Positions 1-9,101 of a DNA stretch of 64,000 bases are shown piece after piece (the stretch's first letter is position 1; each line of letters opens with the position of its first letter). The notes under the pieces are model-generated. The model was not told where the DNA came from and did not search any database. It worked only from the letters and a program-made list of their open reading frames with translations. The stretch comes from Streptomyces toxytricini (GTDB lineage: Bacteria > Actinomycetota > Actinomycetes > Streptomycetales > Streptomycetaceae): the NCBI RefSeq assembly GCF_014649915.1, contig NZ_BMTY01000010.1, positions 124,001 to 188,000 on the forward strand. Direction: 5' to 3'. Position numbers and translations under genes: made by a program.

Positions 1-306
1 CAGCAGTGCGGCGTCCGCCGCCTCCGCCGCGAGGGCGGCCGCCGGGCGGGCCGTGGGACAGCGGGTGGTGATCTCCAGCTGCGGATGGCGCCGCTGCAGC
101 TCCTCCGCCGCATCCGCCAGCACCCGGTCGGCCCACCGGTCCGCGTCCTGCCCGCCCACCCCGGGGAACACCGGGTCGAGCGGCCAGTCGACGGCGTGGA
201 CGAGCCGCAGCGGAACCCGCCGCAGCACGGCTTCACCGGCCGCCCAGAGCGCTGCCGCCCGGCTCTCGGGCGAGCCGTCGACGCCGGCCGTCACGTGGTC
301 GTCCAT
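1..306 (-). CDS. Universal stress protein, 3' part outside window
   Basis: The reverse strand opens with an ATG at 306 (MDDHVTAGVDGSPESRAA) and stays open to the window edge. The start matches the UspA fold: a first beta strand ending in VDGS, a helix rich in Ala, then LVHAVDWP. About 102 residues are visible and the nucleotide-binding GxxG...S signature near the C-terminus would lie outside. USPs are small cytoplasmic stress proteins, many of which bind ATP. It is co-directional with a CBS/BON gene and a cyclic-nucleotide-binding gene, a combination common in actinobacterial dormancy or hypoxia loci. That role is inferred from family and context only. Confidence 0.75.
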   Translation of the reverse strand, partial: MDDHVTAGVDGSPESRAAALWAAGEAVLRRVPLRLVHAVDWPLDPVFPGVGGQDADRWADRVLADAAEELQRRHPQLEITTRCPTARPAAALAAEAADAALL

Positions 307-338
307 CGGGAGGGGTTCCTTCCTCGGGGAGCCGGGCG

Positions 339-1012
339 TCACCACGGCATCGCCTGTCGCGCCCGCCCGGCGGTGGCGCCGGCGGTGTCGTCGGAGAGGG
401 CCGTCACGCGCGGGGCGACGGCGACGACCCCGTCGAGCCGTTCGACGAGGTCGAGCAGCAGGCGGAGCCGGCTGCGGCGGGCCACCGTCCCGTCCAGGGT
501 GACGACGCCGTCCACGACGTGCACCTCGACGGCGCCGTCCGGTACCTCCGCGGCGTCCGCGAGCACCTCGCCGACGCGGCGGCGGATCTCGGCGTCCGGA
601 CGCAGGAACACCCGGAGCAGGTCCCGGCGGGGTGACGATGCCGACGAGCCGGCCCTCCACGTCCACGACGGGCAGCCGCTCGATGCCCCGGCGCGTCATG
701 AGGCGCGCCGCGTCGGCGGCGCCGTCACCGGCGCGCACGGTGACCGCCGGCGCGGACATGAGGCCGCCCGCCGCCGGGGGGCTCCGCCGATCGCCCGTCC
801 GGGGCGTCCTGCGGGCCGGGCAGCAGGGCCGGAGCGCCGGCCAGGAGGTCGGTCTGCGAGACGACGCCCACCACCCGGTCCTCCGCGTCCAGGACGGGCA
901 CCCCGGAGACGTCGTGCTGCGCGAGCAGTTTCACGATGTCCTTGAAGGAGGTGTCCGGCGTGACGGAGACGACCTCGCCGGTCATCAGGTCCGCCGCCTT
1001 GGTGTGCTTCAT
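339..1012 (-). pseudogene. CBS-CBS-BON protein, interrupted by two +1 frameshifts
   Basis: The start at 1012 has a good ribosome site (GGAGGGCCTC before ATG) and gives a CBS motif (KAADLMTGEVVSV, then DVSGVPVLDAEDRVVGVVSQ). The frame then slips at the G-run 776-781. The second CBS motif (GLMSAPAVTV, GIERLPVVDVEGRLVGIVT) continues in the next frame. A second slip at the GGGG at 629-632 moves into the frame of the C-terminal BON domain (VHVVDGVVTLDGTV), ending at 339. Removing one base at each run restores a continuous CBS-CBS-BON protein of about 220 residues, a standard actinobacterial architecture. CBS pairs bind adenosine ligands and BON domains are thought to contact membranes or polymers. 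Both lesions lie in C/G homopolymers, so sequencing error is a real alternative to true decay. Confidence 0.8.
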
Positions 1013-1174
1013 GAGGCCCTCCTGCCGTGCCGCCGCCGTACGCGGCAGACGCCCCGTGCGGACGTGCCGTCCACGATCCGCCGGGGCGCGGGCGCGGCGC
1101 GAGGGCCGAACGGGCCCGTCCCGGGGCCGGACGGACCAGCGGACCCCGACCGCAGGCGGGTGCCCGCCGCGGGG

Positions 1175-1639
1175 TCAGATGCCGCTGCCGCTGCCGTAGG
1201 GGGCGTACAGGTCGAGCAGCCGGATCCGGGTGGCGTGCAGGCGGTGGGCGAGGACCTGGCCGACCCAGTGGCCGACGGCGTACCCGAAGGCCGGGTCGGC
1301 GTCCATCAGCGCCCGCACCTGCTCCGCGTCGAACTCGTAGGTCCGCACGGGGGTCATGGCCTCGGCGCCCAGCCGCCAGGTGCAGGGCTTGAACAGCCAC
1401 GAGCAGCCGACCAGCTCGCCTGCGCCGAGGCTCTCGACCACGGCGGCACGCCGTCCGGGCACGTGGACGTCGAGGGTCACGGTGCCGGAGCGGACGATCC
1501 AGAACCGGTCCGCCCGGCCGCCCTCGCGGAAGATGCGGGTCCCCTCGGCGAAATTCACCTCGCGGGCCGCCTCCATCAGGCGGGCGCGGTGCTCGGCGGG
1601 CAGCGCCGTGGCGATTCGGGTGGGAGAGGGGGTGCTCAT
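1175..1639 (-). CDS. Cyclic nucleotide-binding (Crp-like sensor) domain protein
   Basis: The protein has 154 residues. It shows the cNMP-binding beta-roll: EAAREVNFAEGTRIFREGG, FWIVRSGTVTLDV and ESLGAGELVGCSWL. It ends soon after the C-helix (VRALMDADPAFGYAVGHWVGQ), so there is no helix-turn-helix and it is not a complete Crp regulator. I chose the ATG at 1639 because GGGAGG lies seven bases upstream. Longer in-frame starts only add low-complexity sequence. Proteins of this size occur next to USP and CBS genes in Streptomyces. Ligand and partner cannot be read from the sequence. It is divergent from the SulP transporter. Confidence 0.75.
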   Translation of the reverse strand: MSTPSPTRIATALPAEHRARLMEAAREVNFAEGTRIFREGGRADRFWIVRSGTVTLDVHVPGRRAAVVESLGAGELVGCSWLFKPCTWRLGAEAMTPVRTYEFDAEQVRALMDADPAFGYAVGHWVGQVLAHRLHATRIRLLDLYAPYGSGSGI

Positions 1640-1857
1640 GGACGGCCTCCCTGGTTCGGGTCCCTCCAGTTTCGGCCCTGCGCCGCCGCCCCGCACGGGC
1701 CCTGCGGGCCCTCCCCGGGTCCGAACGGCCCTGGCGGCGGCCGCGCGGGCAGCGGTGGAACCCTGCAGCCGCTCCGTCCGCGTGCTGGCACCGCCGCACG
1801 GCCGCCGGTGCGGCACGATGGTCGCGCGAACGCCCGCGTCGCCAGCCCGGAGGTGCC

Positions 1858-3561
1858 ATGCCCGTGCCCGGCAGGACAGTGCCCGTGCCGCCCGCCTTCC
1901 GCGGCTACCGGCCCGCCTGGCTGAAGGGCGACGCCCTGGCGGGCATCACCGTGGCCGCCTACCTGGTACCGCAGGTGATGGCCTATGCGGGCGTCGCCGG
2001 CCTCTCCCCGGTGGCCGGGCTTTGGGCGGTCCTGCCCGCCATGGTGCTGTACTCCCTGAGCGGTTCCTCCCGGCTGCTGTCCGTCGGCCCCGAGTCGACC
2101 ACCGCGCTGATGACCGCGGTGGCCGTGGGGCCGCTCGCCGCCGGCGACCCCGCGCGCTACGCGGGTCTCGCCGCGGCCCTCGCCCTCACCGTCGGGCTGC
2201 TGTGCCTGGCCGCCTGGGCGGTCCGGCTCGGTTTCGTCGCCGACCTCCTCTCCAGACCCGTCCTCGTCGGCTACCTGGCCGGGGTCGCCGGCCTCATGCT
2301 CGTGGACCAACTGCCCAAGCTCGTCGGCACCGAAGGCGGCGGATCGGGGTTCTTCCCGCAGTTGGCCGTGTTCCTCGGGCAGCTGCCGCAGGTGCACTGG
2401 CCGACCGCCGCCCTGTCCGCCGGCTGCCTCGCCCTGCTGTTCGTCCTGCCCCGGCTGTCCCGCGCCGTGCCCGGCCCCCTGGTGGTGCTCGTCCTCGCCA
2501 CCGCGGCGGTCGCCGCCTTCGGGCTCGACGAGGGCCCGGGCATCGGCGTCATCGGCGCCGTGCCGACCGGGCTGCCCGGCTTCGCCCTGCCCCGCCCGGC
2601 CGACCTCGCCGACCTGGTCCTGCCCGCCCTCGGCGTCCTCCTCGTCGGCTACACCGACGTGGTGCTGACCGCCCGCTCCTTCGCCCGGCGCGACGACCCC
2701 GTCCCGCTGGACTCCAACCGCGAACTGCTGGCCCTGGGCACCGCCAACCTCGGCGCCGGCGCCTTCCAGGGCTTTCCCGTCAGCAGCAGCGCCAGCCGCA
2801 CGGCCCTGGCCGACTCGGCCGGAGCCCGCACGCAGGGATACTCGCTCCTCGGCGCCGTCTGCGTCGCCGCCGTTCTGCTCTTCCTCGGCCCGCTGTTGGC
2901 GTGGACCCCGGACGCGGCCCTCGGCGCGATCGTCGTCTACGCCGCGCTCCGCCTGCTGGAGGCGGGAGAGTTCCGCCGCCTCGCGGACTTCCGCCGCCGG
3001 GAGCTGCTGCTGGCCCTCGGCTGCACGCTCGGCGTCCTCGCCCTGGGGGTCCTCTACGGCGTCCTGGTCGCGGTCGCCCTGTCCGTCCTCGAACTCCTCG
3101 CCAGAGTCGCCCGGCCCCACGACGCGGTCCTCGGCACGGTCGCCGGACTGGCGGGCATGCACGACGTCGACGACTACCCGGACGCGCGCACGATCCCCGG
3201 GCTGGTCGTCTACCGCTATGACTCCCCGCTGTTCTTCGCGAACGCCGAGGACTTCCGCCACCGCGCGCTGGCCGCCGTCGACGCACAACGGGATCCGGTC
3301 CGCTGGTTCGTCCTGAACACCGAGGCCAACGTCGAGGTCGACATCACCGCCCTCGACGCCGTCGAAGCCCTGCGCGCCGAACTCTCGGACCGCGGCGTCG
3401 TGTTCGCCTTCGCCCGGGTCAAGCAGGATCTGCGCGGAGCCCTCGACGCCTACGGGCTGGCGCAGGCCGTCGGCCCGGACCGGATCTTCCCCACCCTGCC
3501 GACCGCGGTCGCCGCGTACCGTGCCTGGCAGCGCACCGGGGGAGACGGGCCAGGGGAGTGA
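1858..3561 (+). CDS. SulP-family anion transporter with STAS domain
   Basis: This 567-residue protein has ten or more hydrophobic segments between about residues 25 and 440. It carries the SulP signatures DALAGITVAAYLVPQVMAYA near the N-terminus, GPESTTALM, and a mid-protein motif FQGFPVSSSASRTAL, followed by a cytosolic STAS domain (about 455-560, with VVYRYDSPLFFANAEDF and FVLNTEANVEVDITALDAV). SulP proteins move sulfate, bicarbonate or dicarboxylates across the cytoplasmic membrane. There is no adjacent carbonic anhydrase or sulfur gene to fix the substrate. The ATG follows GGAGGTGCC closely. Confidence 0.9.
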   Translation: MPVPGRTVPVPPAFRGYRPAWLKGDALAGITVAAYLVPQVMAYAGVAGLSPVAGLWAVLPAMVLYSLSGSSRLLSVGPESTTALMTAVAVGPLAAGDPARYAGLAAALALTVGLLCLAAWAVRLGFVADLLSRPVLVGYLAGVAGLMLVDQLPKLVGTEGGGSGFFPQLAVFLGQLPQVHWPTAALSAGCLALLFVLPRLSRAVPGPLVVLVLATAAVAAFGLDEGPGIGVIGAVPTGLPGFALPRPADLADLVLPALGVLLVGYTDVVLTARSFARRDDPVPLDSNRELLALGTANLGAGAFQGFPVSSSASRTALADSAGARTQGYSLLGAVCVAAVLLFLGPLLAWTPDAALGAIVVYAALRLLEAGEFRRLADFRRRELLLALGCTLGVLALGVLYGVLVAVALSVLELLARVARPHDAVLGTVAGLAGMHDVDDYPDARTIPGLVVYRYDSPLFFANAEDFRHRALAAVDAQRDPVRWFVLNTEANVEVDITALDAVEALRAELSDRGVVFAFARVKQDLRGALDAYGLAQAVGPDRIFPTLPTAVAAYRAWQRTGGDGPGE

Positions 3562-3891
3562 AGGAGCCTCCACCCCGGCCGTCCGGGCGGGGGAGGGACC
3601 GCCCGGACGCCGACATCCCCTGCCCGGAAGGGGCCGGGAGACGCACCGCCGTCCTCGGGATCCGGTCGGGCACGGCTCCGCCGACGGGCCGCCTCGGGAC
3701 CGAGGCCCGCGCCGGCGGCCCGCACCGCGATGCCGCGGACCGCACCATGCGATTCACCGCAGGTCCCGCCCCCGCACCGCGCGGGGCCGGGCGGCCGCCG
3801 CCGCGGGACCGCGCGGCCCTGGCGGCATCCGCCCCCGAGGGGCACCATGGCAGACACACCACCCACCGCTCCCGCTGCCGAGGTGACTGAC
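3562..3891 (+). other. Gene-free interval after the SulP gene
   Basis: About 330 bases of very GC-rich sequence. Reading frames open here have arginine/proline-rich translations typical of non-coding GC-rich DNA. I see no terminator with a T-tract and no convincing promoter. An ATG at 3847 is in frame with the next gene but has a poorer ribosome site than the one at 3892. Confidence 0.5.
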
Positions 3892-4212
3892 ATGGCATCC
3901 ACGACATGGACCACCACGGGGGTGTTCACGGGCCCCGGAGGCGTGCGCACGGCGGAGGCCGGGACGCTCGCCGGGGAGCTCGCGGTGCGCACCACGTGGG
4001 AGTCGCAGCAGGCGCACGTCGCCGTCCAGTACGTGGGGGACACCGAGTGGCACCCGCTGGCCGGCAGCCCCGTGCCCTGCCCCACGCCGGAGGTCTGCCG
4101 CACCGTCCACCAGGGGGCGGTGGACGCGGTACGGGCCGGCGGGGCGGTCCCCTTCACGCTCCCGGCGGCCGCCCGGGCCGCGTACGGCGCGCCCACGCAG
4201 GCCGGCGGCTGA
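3892..4212 (+). CDS. Small hypothetical protein
   Basis: A 106-residue protein starting MASTTWTTTGVFTGPGG. GAGGTG sits upstream of the ATG at 3892. An in-frame ATG at 3847 would add 15 residues. The body (LAVRTTWESQQAHVAVQYVGDTEWHPLAG) looks like a compact beta-rich cytosolic domain. No family is recognised. No signal peptide, membrane segment or cysteine motif pointing to a function is present. It stands alone between the transporter and a decayed gene on the other strand. Confidence 0.55.
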   Translation: MASTTWTTTGVFTGPGGVRTAEAGTLAGELAVRTTWESQQAHVAVQYVGDTEWHPLAGSPVPCPTPEVCRTVHQGAVDAVRAGGAVPFTLPAAARAAYGAPTQAGG

Positions 4213-4399
4213 GCCCGGCTGCCCGCCGGGCCGGCGGGGAGCGCCGCCTCGGCGGCGCGGCGCCGTTCCCGGTCCTCCGCTGCCGGCGGCGGACCTGCGC
4301 GGCGATCACCGCCACCTGGGCACCGCGCTTGACGCCCGGCTGCCCTGCAGCCGGGAGGTGTCCGGTACGGCGGCGGCCCGCGCGGTGGCCGGGGCCGTC

Positions 4400-4597
4400 C
4401 GCCGCCCCCGATGCGCACGTCCGCGACCGCCTCGGCGGCGTGGACGGAGCGCGCCGGGCAACGGCACCAGGGCCCGGGTCCTCCGGCGGCTCCGAGGGTG
4501 ACGACCCCGTCCGGGACGGAGGAGTCGAGCCCCCGGCGGGCACCACCCCCGTCGGCACCGCGCGGCGGATGTCCACGGTGTGGCGGGGTGCAGGCAT
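4400..4597 (-). pseudogene. Remnant of a second CBS/BON-type gene
   Basis: An ATG at 4597 has a near-perfect ribosome site (AAGGAG, seven bases upstream) and encodes MPAPRHTVDIRRAVPTGVV, which resembles the start of an actinobacterial CBS protein (HTVDDVMT...). Within about 30 codons the recognisable coding moves to another frame: SSVPDGVVTLGA, then SVHAAEAVADVRIG, which fits a degraded BON domain. The whole central CBS region is missing. I read it as a deletion and frameshift relic of a paralogue of the gene at 339-1012. The match is weak and rests on short motifs. The rest of 4213-4715 shows nothing else convincing. Confidence 0.35.
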
Positions 4598-4715
4598 GGC
4601 GGACTCCTTGGTCGTTCCGGTCGGGACCCCGCCGCAGCGCTCTGAGGCGCACGGGACGGCCCTTCCCTCCCACCCCACGACCCGGGCGCCCCGACGCCCA
4701 GGCCCCGGCCGGTCG

Positions 4716-5768
4716 TCAGGCGGGCAGGTCGACCCTCAGGTGGCCCGACAGGGCGCGCAGGAAGTCCGCCGCGTCGAAGAGCCGGCCCGCGGACGCGACG
4801 CCCACCGTCCGGGTGCGGCCCGTCAGGATGCGGTCGACGGCCTCCACCACCAGCGGGGCGGTGACGGCGTAGATGTCGGTGCCGCGGGCGACGGCCCGCC
4901 GCTGCGTCCCGCCGTACCGCACGGCGACGTCCACCGTGAACGTCTGGTCGGACCGGCCGTCCGCGGACACCGCCGCCGGCGCGGGCGAGTCCGCCGACAC
5001 GACCTCCCGCGCCGCTCCGACCGTCATGTAGGTGCGGACCTCGGGCACGTCCAGGTGGCTGGGCACGGTCACCACGTCCGCCATGGTGAACTCGGCGATC
5101 ACCTCCTGCGTCCCGACGGGCGGCGGGAAGTCCCACTGCGCGCTCGCGGGGGCGTCGTGCCGGTACCGCAGCCCGCCCCCGGTGAAGACGACGCGCCCGC
5201 CGCCCCGCCGCTCCCGCGAGACGGCGCCCGCCCTGCGGGTTCCCTCGGTGGGGTGCCAGCTGCTGAGCGCGTAGGCGACGTGCACCTCGTCCGCCGAGGT
5301 CCGGCCGTCCAGCGCCGCCGTGGCCAGCAGGTCGCCGAGGGCCCCGTAGAAGGCCATCGCCGGGAGGACCACCGTGCCCGCCTGCCGGGCCCGGTCGGCG
5401 AAGGCGGTGAACGTGTCGGCGTTGGCCTCGATCTCGGCGGCCACGTCCACGTACGGGATCCCGGCGCGCAGCGCCGCCTCGACCACCGGGGCGGCCGTGT
5501 GCGCGAACGGCCCTGCGCAGTTGACCACGGCCGCCGTCCCGGCCAGCGCCCGGTCCAGGGAGGCCGGGTCCTCGACCGCCGCCGGCCGGGCCTCGCAGCC
5601 CGTCCCGGCGGCCGCCTCGGCGAGCTTCGCCGCGTCCCGCCCCGACAGCACCGGGAAGAACCCGCGCCGCAGGAGCTCCGCGACCACGAAGCGCCCGGTG
5701 TGCCCGTACGCGCCGAACACCGCGACCGTCCGCGCCGATCCCCTCGCCGAACCCATGGCCGATCCCAT
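4716..5768 (-). CDS. Saccharopine dehydrogenase-like / trans-acting enoyl reductase family protein
   Basis: A 350-residue NAD(P)-binding protein. The N-terminal Rossmann motif is VAVFGAYGHTGRFVVAEL, followed by VLSGRDAAKLAEAA, VVNCAGPFAHTAAPVVEAAL and YVDVAAEIEA, the typical run of saccharopine dehydrogenase-like proteins including mycobacterial trans-acting enoyl reductases. It is shorter than true saccharopine dehydrogenases, so the substrate is unknown. Two nearby start codons exist (5768 and 5756, MGSAMGSARG). I use 5768. It is divergent from a GlxA-type regulator, a common arrangement for a regulator and its target. Confidence 0.8.
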   Translation of the reverse strand: MGSAMGSARGSARTVAVFGAYGHTGRFVVAELLRRGFFPVLSGRDAAKLAEAAAGTGCEARPAAVEDPASLDRALAGTAAVVNCAGPFAHTAAPVVEAALRAGIPYVDVAAEIEANADTFTAFADRARQAGTVVLPAMAFYGALGDLLATAALDGRTSADEVHVAYALSSWHPTEGTRRAGAVSRERRGGGRVVFTGGGLRYRHDAPASAQWDFPPPVGTQEVIAEFTMADVVTVPSHLDVPEVRTYMTVGAAREVVSADSPAPAAVSADGRSDQTFTVDVAVRYGGTQRRAVARGTDIYAVTAPLVVEAVDRILTGRTRTVGVASAGRLFDAADFLRALSGHLRVDLPA

Positions 5769-5861
5769 CGGACACCATCCCCACTCTCGAACGACCGGCC
5801 CGCCACTGCGGCGGGCTCCGGCAACACGCCCATCCTCGCCACCGCCCCGGCAGCCCGGCGA

Positions 5862-5897
5862 GTGTCGGGAACGACACCACCCGTACACTTTCCGACA
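5862..5897 (+). promoter_or_regulatory. Operator dyad and leaderless -10 of the GlxA gene
   Basis: A perfect 6-bp inverted repeat GTGTCG-ggaa-CGACAC lies at 5862-5877. A wider repeat, TGTCGGGAA (5863-5871) and TTTCCGACA (5889-5897), matches 8 of 9 bases and overlaps the regulator start codon. TACACT at 5884-5889 is a plausible -10 hexamer seven bases before ATG 5897, so the transcript would be leaderless. The position suggests autoregulation and control of the divergent oxidoreductase. This is inferred from symmetry only. Confidence 0.5.
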
Positions 5898-6859
5898 TGA
5901 CTGCAGTGGCCGTGGCCGTCACCGACGGGATGCTCCACTTCGAAATGGCCCTCGCCCTGGAGGTGTTCGGCTCCGACCTGCGCCACATCGCGGACCCCTG
6001 GTACGAGCTCTCCCTGTGCGGCCCCGAGGCCGTCAGTGCGGGCCGGTTCCGCCTGGAGCCGGACGCGGGCCTCGACTCCCTGCCCCGGGCGCACACCGTG
6101 ATCGTCCCCGGTTGGGCGGACACCGCGGCCGCGCCGCCCGCGGAGCTCGTCGACGCGGTCCGCGCCGCCCACCGGGCGGGCGCGCGCATCGTCTCGCTGT
6201 GCACCGGCGCGTACGTCCTCGCCGCAGCCGGCGTGCTGGACGGGCTCCGGGCGACCACGCACTGGGCGCACGCCGCGGACCTGGCCGCCCGCCACCCGCG
6301 GGTCACCGTCGACCCGGACGTCCTGTTCGTCGACAACGGCAGCGTCCTCACCTCCGCCGGCAAGGCCGCCGCCATGGACCTGTGCCTGCACCTGGTCCGC
6401 CTCGACCACGGCTCGACGGCCGCAAACGCGCTCGCCCGCCGCCTGGTCGTCCCGCCCCAACGTGAGGGCGGCCAGGCCCAGTTCGTGACGACCCCGCTCC
6501 CCGAGCCCGGCAGCCACCCGCTCGCCGCACTCTTCCCCTGGGCCCTCCAGCGGCTCGACCGGCCCCTCGGCGTCGAGGACCTCGCCCGGCGGGCCGCGAT
6601 GAGCTCCCGCCAACTGACCCGCCACTTCCGCGCCGTGACCGGCACCACCCCGCTCCAGTGGCTCCACACCCAGCGGATCCGGCGCGCCCAGGCCCTGTTG
6701 GAGACGACCGACGACACCGTCGACGCGATCGCCGCCGCCACCGGCATGGGCACCGCCACCACCCTGCGCCGCCACTTCCAGCGCACCCTGGGTGTCCCCC
6801 CGGACACCTACCGGCGCACCTTCCGCCTCCGCCGCCCCGACCTCACCGCCCCGTTCTGA
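5897..6859 (+). CDS. GlxA-family AraC transcriptional regulator (DJ-1/PfpI + HTH)
   Basis: A 320-residue protein. Residues 1-170 form a DJ-1/PfpI-like domain (VAVTDGMLHFEMALALEVF, IVSLCTGAYVLAAAGVLDG, with the nucleophile-elbow Cys retained in SLCTGA). The C-terminal 100 residues are an AraC double HTH (LARRAAMSSRQLTRHFRAVTG and AIAAATGMGTATTLRRHFQ). No enzymatic activity is implied; such proteins are usually regulators of amide or amine catabolism. It probably controls the divergent oxidoreductase at 4716-5768. A decayed epoxide hydrolase follows 21 bases downstream. Confidence 0.9.
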   Translation: MTAVAVAVTDGMLHFEMALALEVFGSDLRHIADPWYELSLCGPEAVSAGRFRLEPDAGLDSLPRAHTVIVPGWADTAAAPPAELVDAVRAAHRAGARIVSLCTGAYVLAAAGVLDGLRATTHWAHAADLAARHPRVTVDPDVLFVDNGSVLTSAGKAAAMDLCLHLVRLDHGSTAANALARRLVVPPQREGGQAQFVTTPLPEPGSHPLAALFPWALQRLDRPLGVEDLARRAAMSSRQLTRHFRAVTGTTPLQWLHTQRIRRAQALLETTDDTVDAIAAATGMGTATTLRRHFQRTLGVPPDTYRRTFRLRRPDLTAPF

Positions 6860-6880
6860 GGGCGGCCTCCTCCCGCGCCG

Positions 6881-7725
6881 GTGCCGCGCGTACGGCGTCG
6901 AGGCACCGCGCGGCCTGCGCACGGCGCCGACCCGGCCCGCGCCTTCCACCTCGTGATCCCCTCCCTGCCGGGATTCGGCTTCTCCACCCCGCTGGCCGGG
7001 CCCGGGATGGACGCGGCCCGCACCGCGGCCGTCCTCGACGGGCTCATGCCCCGTCTCGGGTACGGGCGTTACGGAGTCCACGGCTACGACACCGGATCGT
7101 GGATCGCGCCGCAGATGGCCGCGCAGCAGCCGGAACGCGTCATCGGCGTCCACGTCAACGCCATGATCACCTTCCCGTGGGGGAGGACGGCGAGCTCGAC
7201 GGCCTGACCGACTCCGACCGGCGGCGCTGGCAGGCCCTGCAGGATGCCGACGACAGCTACCTCCAGTGCAACTCCCAGCGCCCGCAGACGGTGGCGTACG
7301 CCCTCAAGGCCTCGCCCGTCGGCCAACTGGCTTGGATCGCCGAGAGGTTCGAGGAACTCGCCGACCCGGCAGGCGGCGCGTCCGGGGCGGGGACCGACCC
7401 GGACCGCCTCCTGGCCACCGCCACCCTGTACTGGCTGACCGGAACCGCCGCTTCGTCGGCCCAGATCTACTACGAGGAGATGACGGCGAAAACCCGGAGC
7501 GACACGGGCGGGGAAGGAGGCGGCCGGGACGCGGCCCCCGCGCGGGGGGCGGTCCCCACCGCGGTGCTGCTCTCCGCCCGCGACGTGACCGTCCGCCGCT
7601 GGGCGGAACGAGACCACCACGTGACCCGCTGGACCGAACTCGACCGCGGCGGGCACTTCCTCGCCATGGAAGACCCCGCAGCGCTCGTCGCCGACCTGCG
7701 CGCATTCTTCGACGGCTTGCGCTGA
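6881..7725 (+). pseudogene. Epoxide hydrolase, 5'-truncated and frameshifted
   Basis: The first frame carries [22 protein letters not shown], the alpha/beta-hydrolase nucleophile loop [13 protein letters not shown] with Asp, and [10 protein letters not shown]. At about 7176 the frame changes and continues [18 protein letters not shown], then LAWIAERFEELAD, LLATATLYWLTG and the catalytic-His segment DRGGHFLAMEDP, ending at 7725. One missing base in CCCGTGGGGG explains the shift. The N-terminal EHN domain and HGWPGS oxyanion motif (about 120 residues) are absent, because the upstream sequence is taken by the regulator gene. The truncation means this is a relic even if the frameshift is a read error. 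Confidence 0.75.
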
Positions 7726-7752
7726 CCGGCTGACCGGACGGGGCCGCCCGGA

Positions 7753-8841
7753 TCAGCCGGAGGCGGGGGGCTCCGTACGCTCCAGCGCCCAGCGGCGCAG
7801 GTGCCCGTCTTCGTCCTCGGTGAGCCAGGTGCCGTCGCCCAGGACCGTCACGTCCCTGCCGACGGCGGCCGGGTACGCCAGCCGGCCGAGCGGGCGCAGC
7901 GCCGCCGCGTCGACCAGCCAGTGCCGCGTCTGCGGCGGCCCGCCCGCCGGGAACACACGGCCCGGCACGAGGACGTGGCGGCCGTCGAGGACCTCGGCGG
8001 AGCGGAACTCGTCCTCTTCCGGGTCGAGGGCCAGCTCCGCCAGGTCGAGCAGGGCGACCCGCCCGCCGGAACCGGTGTCGTACACGGCCAGCTCGTCGCG
8101 GTCGTCGTCCGGCCACACGTGCTCGGCGTACCGCTGGGTCAGCGTGCGGGAGCCGGGGAGGAAGCCCGCCAGCGCGTGCATCCACGTACCGCCGACGATG
8201 CGGATCCCGTCGTCGGCGTCCGCGGACCCGGTGGGCTCGGCCCACCACGTCGACCAGCTGTGCCAGGCGGTCCAGCACGACACCGCCAGGGCGCCGCCGT
8301 CCGGACGCCACCCCAGCACCGCACCCGACGCCAGCGAGCGGAGCTGCTGCCGGCCCACGACCCCGCCGGTCGCCGCGTCCAGGAACAGCAGCCGGTCCCA
8401 GACGTAGTTCTGCCCCGGCTCCGCGTCGTACACCAGGGCTGCCTGCGCCGGGTCGGGCTCCGGCGTCGGCACGACGACGCCGACGAGGCGGCCGTCCGGA
8501 CTGAGCGCCGGCGCGGACCGGGCGCGGGGCGTGCCGTGCCACGGGTCGTGGGCGAACTCCCACCGCGTCCCGCCGTCCGGGCCCACCGCCCGTACGGAGG
8601 CCGCGCCGGCCACCAGGAACCCGCCGTCGGGGGTGGCCGCCGCCCGCTCATGCTCCTCCACCCGGAGGGAGGCGACCGGGCCGGCGGCCGCGCCGGCGAG
8701 GAACTCCTCCCGGCCGTGCACCTCCAGCAGCCCGCCCGACCGGACGAGGAGCCGCCCTCCGGCGAGCCCCTCGACGGTGCCCCGCGCCCGGACGGTGCCG
8801 AGCGGCACCACGTCGATCGGTTCGTTCCCCGCTGTGTCCAT
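7753..8841 (-). CDS. Hypothetical beta-propeller-like protein
   Basis: A 362-residue protein without signal peptide or membrane segment. It has several short repeats of the type GG-hydrophobic-strand-G (LLVRSGGLLEVHGREE, ATPDGGFLVAGAASVRAVGPDGGTRW, LSPDGRLVGVVVPTPE, GWRPDGGALAVSCWTAW), resembling WD40/YVTN-type propeller blades. Similar stand-alone proteins of unknown role are frequent in Streptomyces. It is convergent with the broken epoxide hydrolase (27 bases apart). No catalytic motif is visible. Confidence 0.65.
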   Translation of the reverse strand: MDTAGNEPIDVVPLGTVRARGTVEGLAGGRLLVRSGGLLEVHGREEFLAGAAAGPVASLRVEEHERAAATPDGGFLVAGAASVRAVGPDGGTRWEFAHDPWHGTPRARSAPALSPDGRLVGVVVPTPEPDPAQAALVYDAEPGQNYVWDRLLFLDAATGGVVGRQQLRSLASGAVLGWRPDGGALAVSCWTAWHSWSTWWAEPTGSADADDGIRIVGGTWMHALAGFLPGSRTLTQRYAEHVWPDDDRDELAVYDTGSGGRVALLDLAELALDPEEDEFRSAEVLDGRHVLVPGRVFPAGGPPQTRHWLVDAAALRPLGRLAYPAAVGRDVTVLGDGTWLTEDEDGHLRRWALERTEPPASG

Positions 8842-9101
8842 CCCCGCATGCTCGCAAGCCGCCCACTCCCGCCGCCAGCGCTTTCCCCGCCGCGCGTCAA
8901 CCGCGTCCCGCTCCCGTCACCCCCCGACGAGCCGGACCCGTGAACGGCTGCGCAGGGGCCGGTACCCCAACGGCGGCGGGGCGTGCGGGGTGCGGCGGGC
9001 GTCGTGCGCGCGGGAGCATGCGCTCCGCCGCGCCGGAGGCGTCCCCGTTCGGTGCCACCATGCGTCGCGAACAGCGGCTTCAGACGACGAGAGGTTGCAG
9101 C

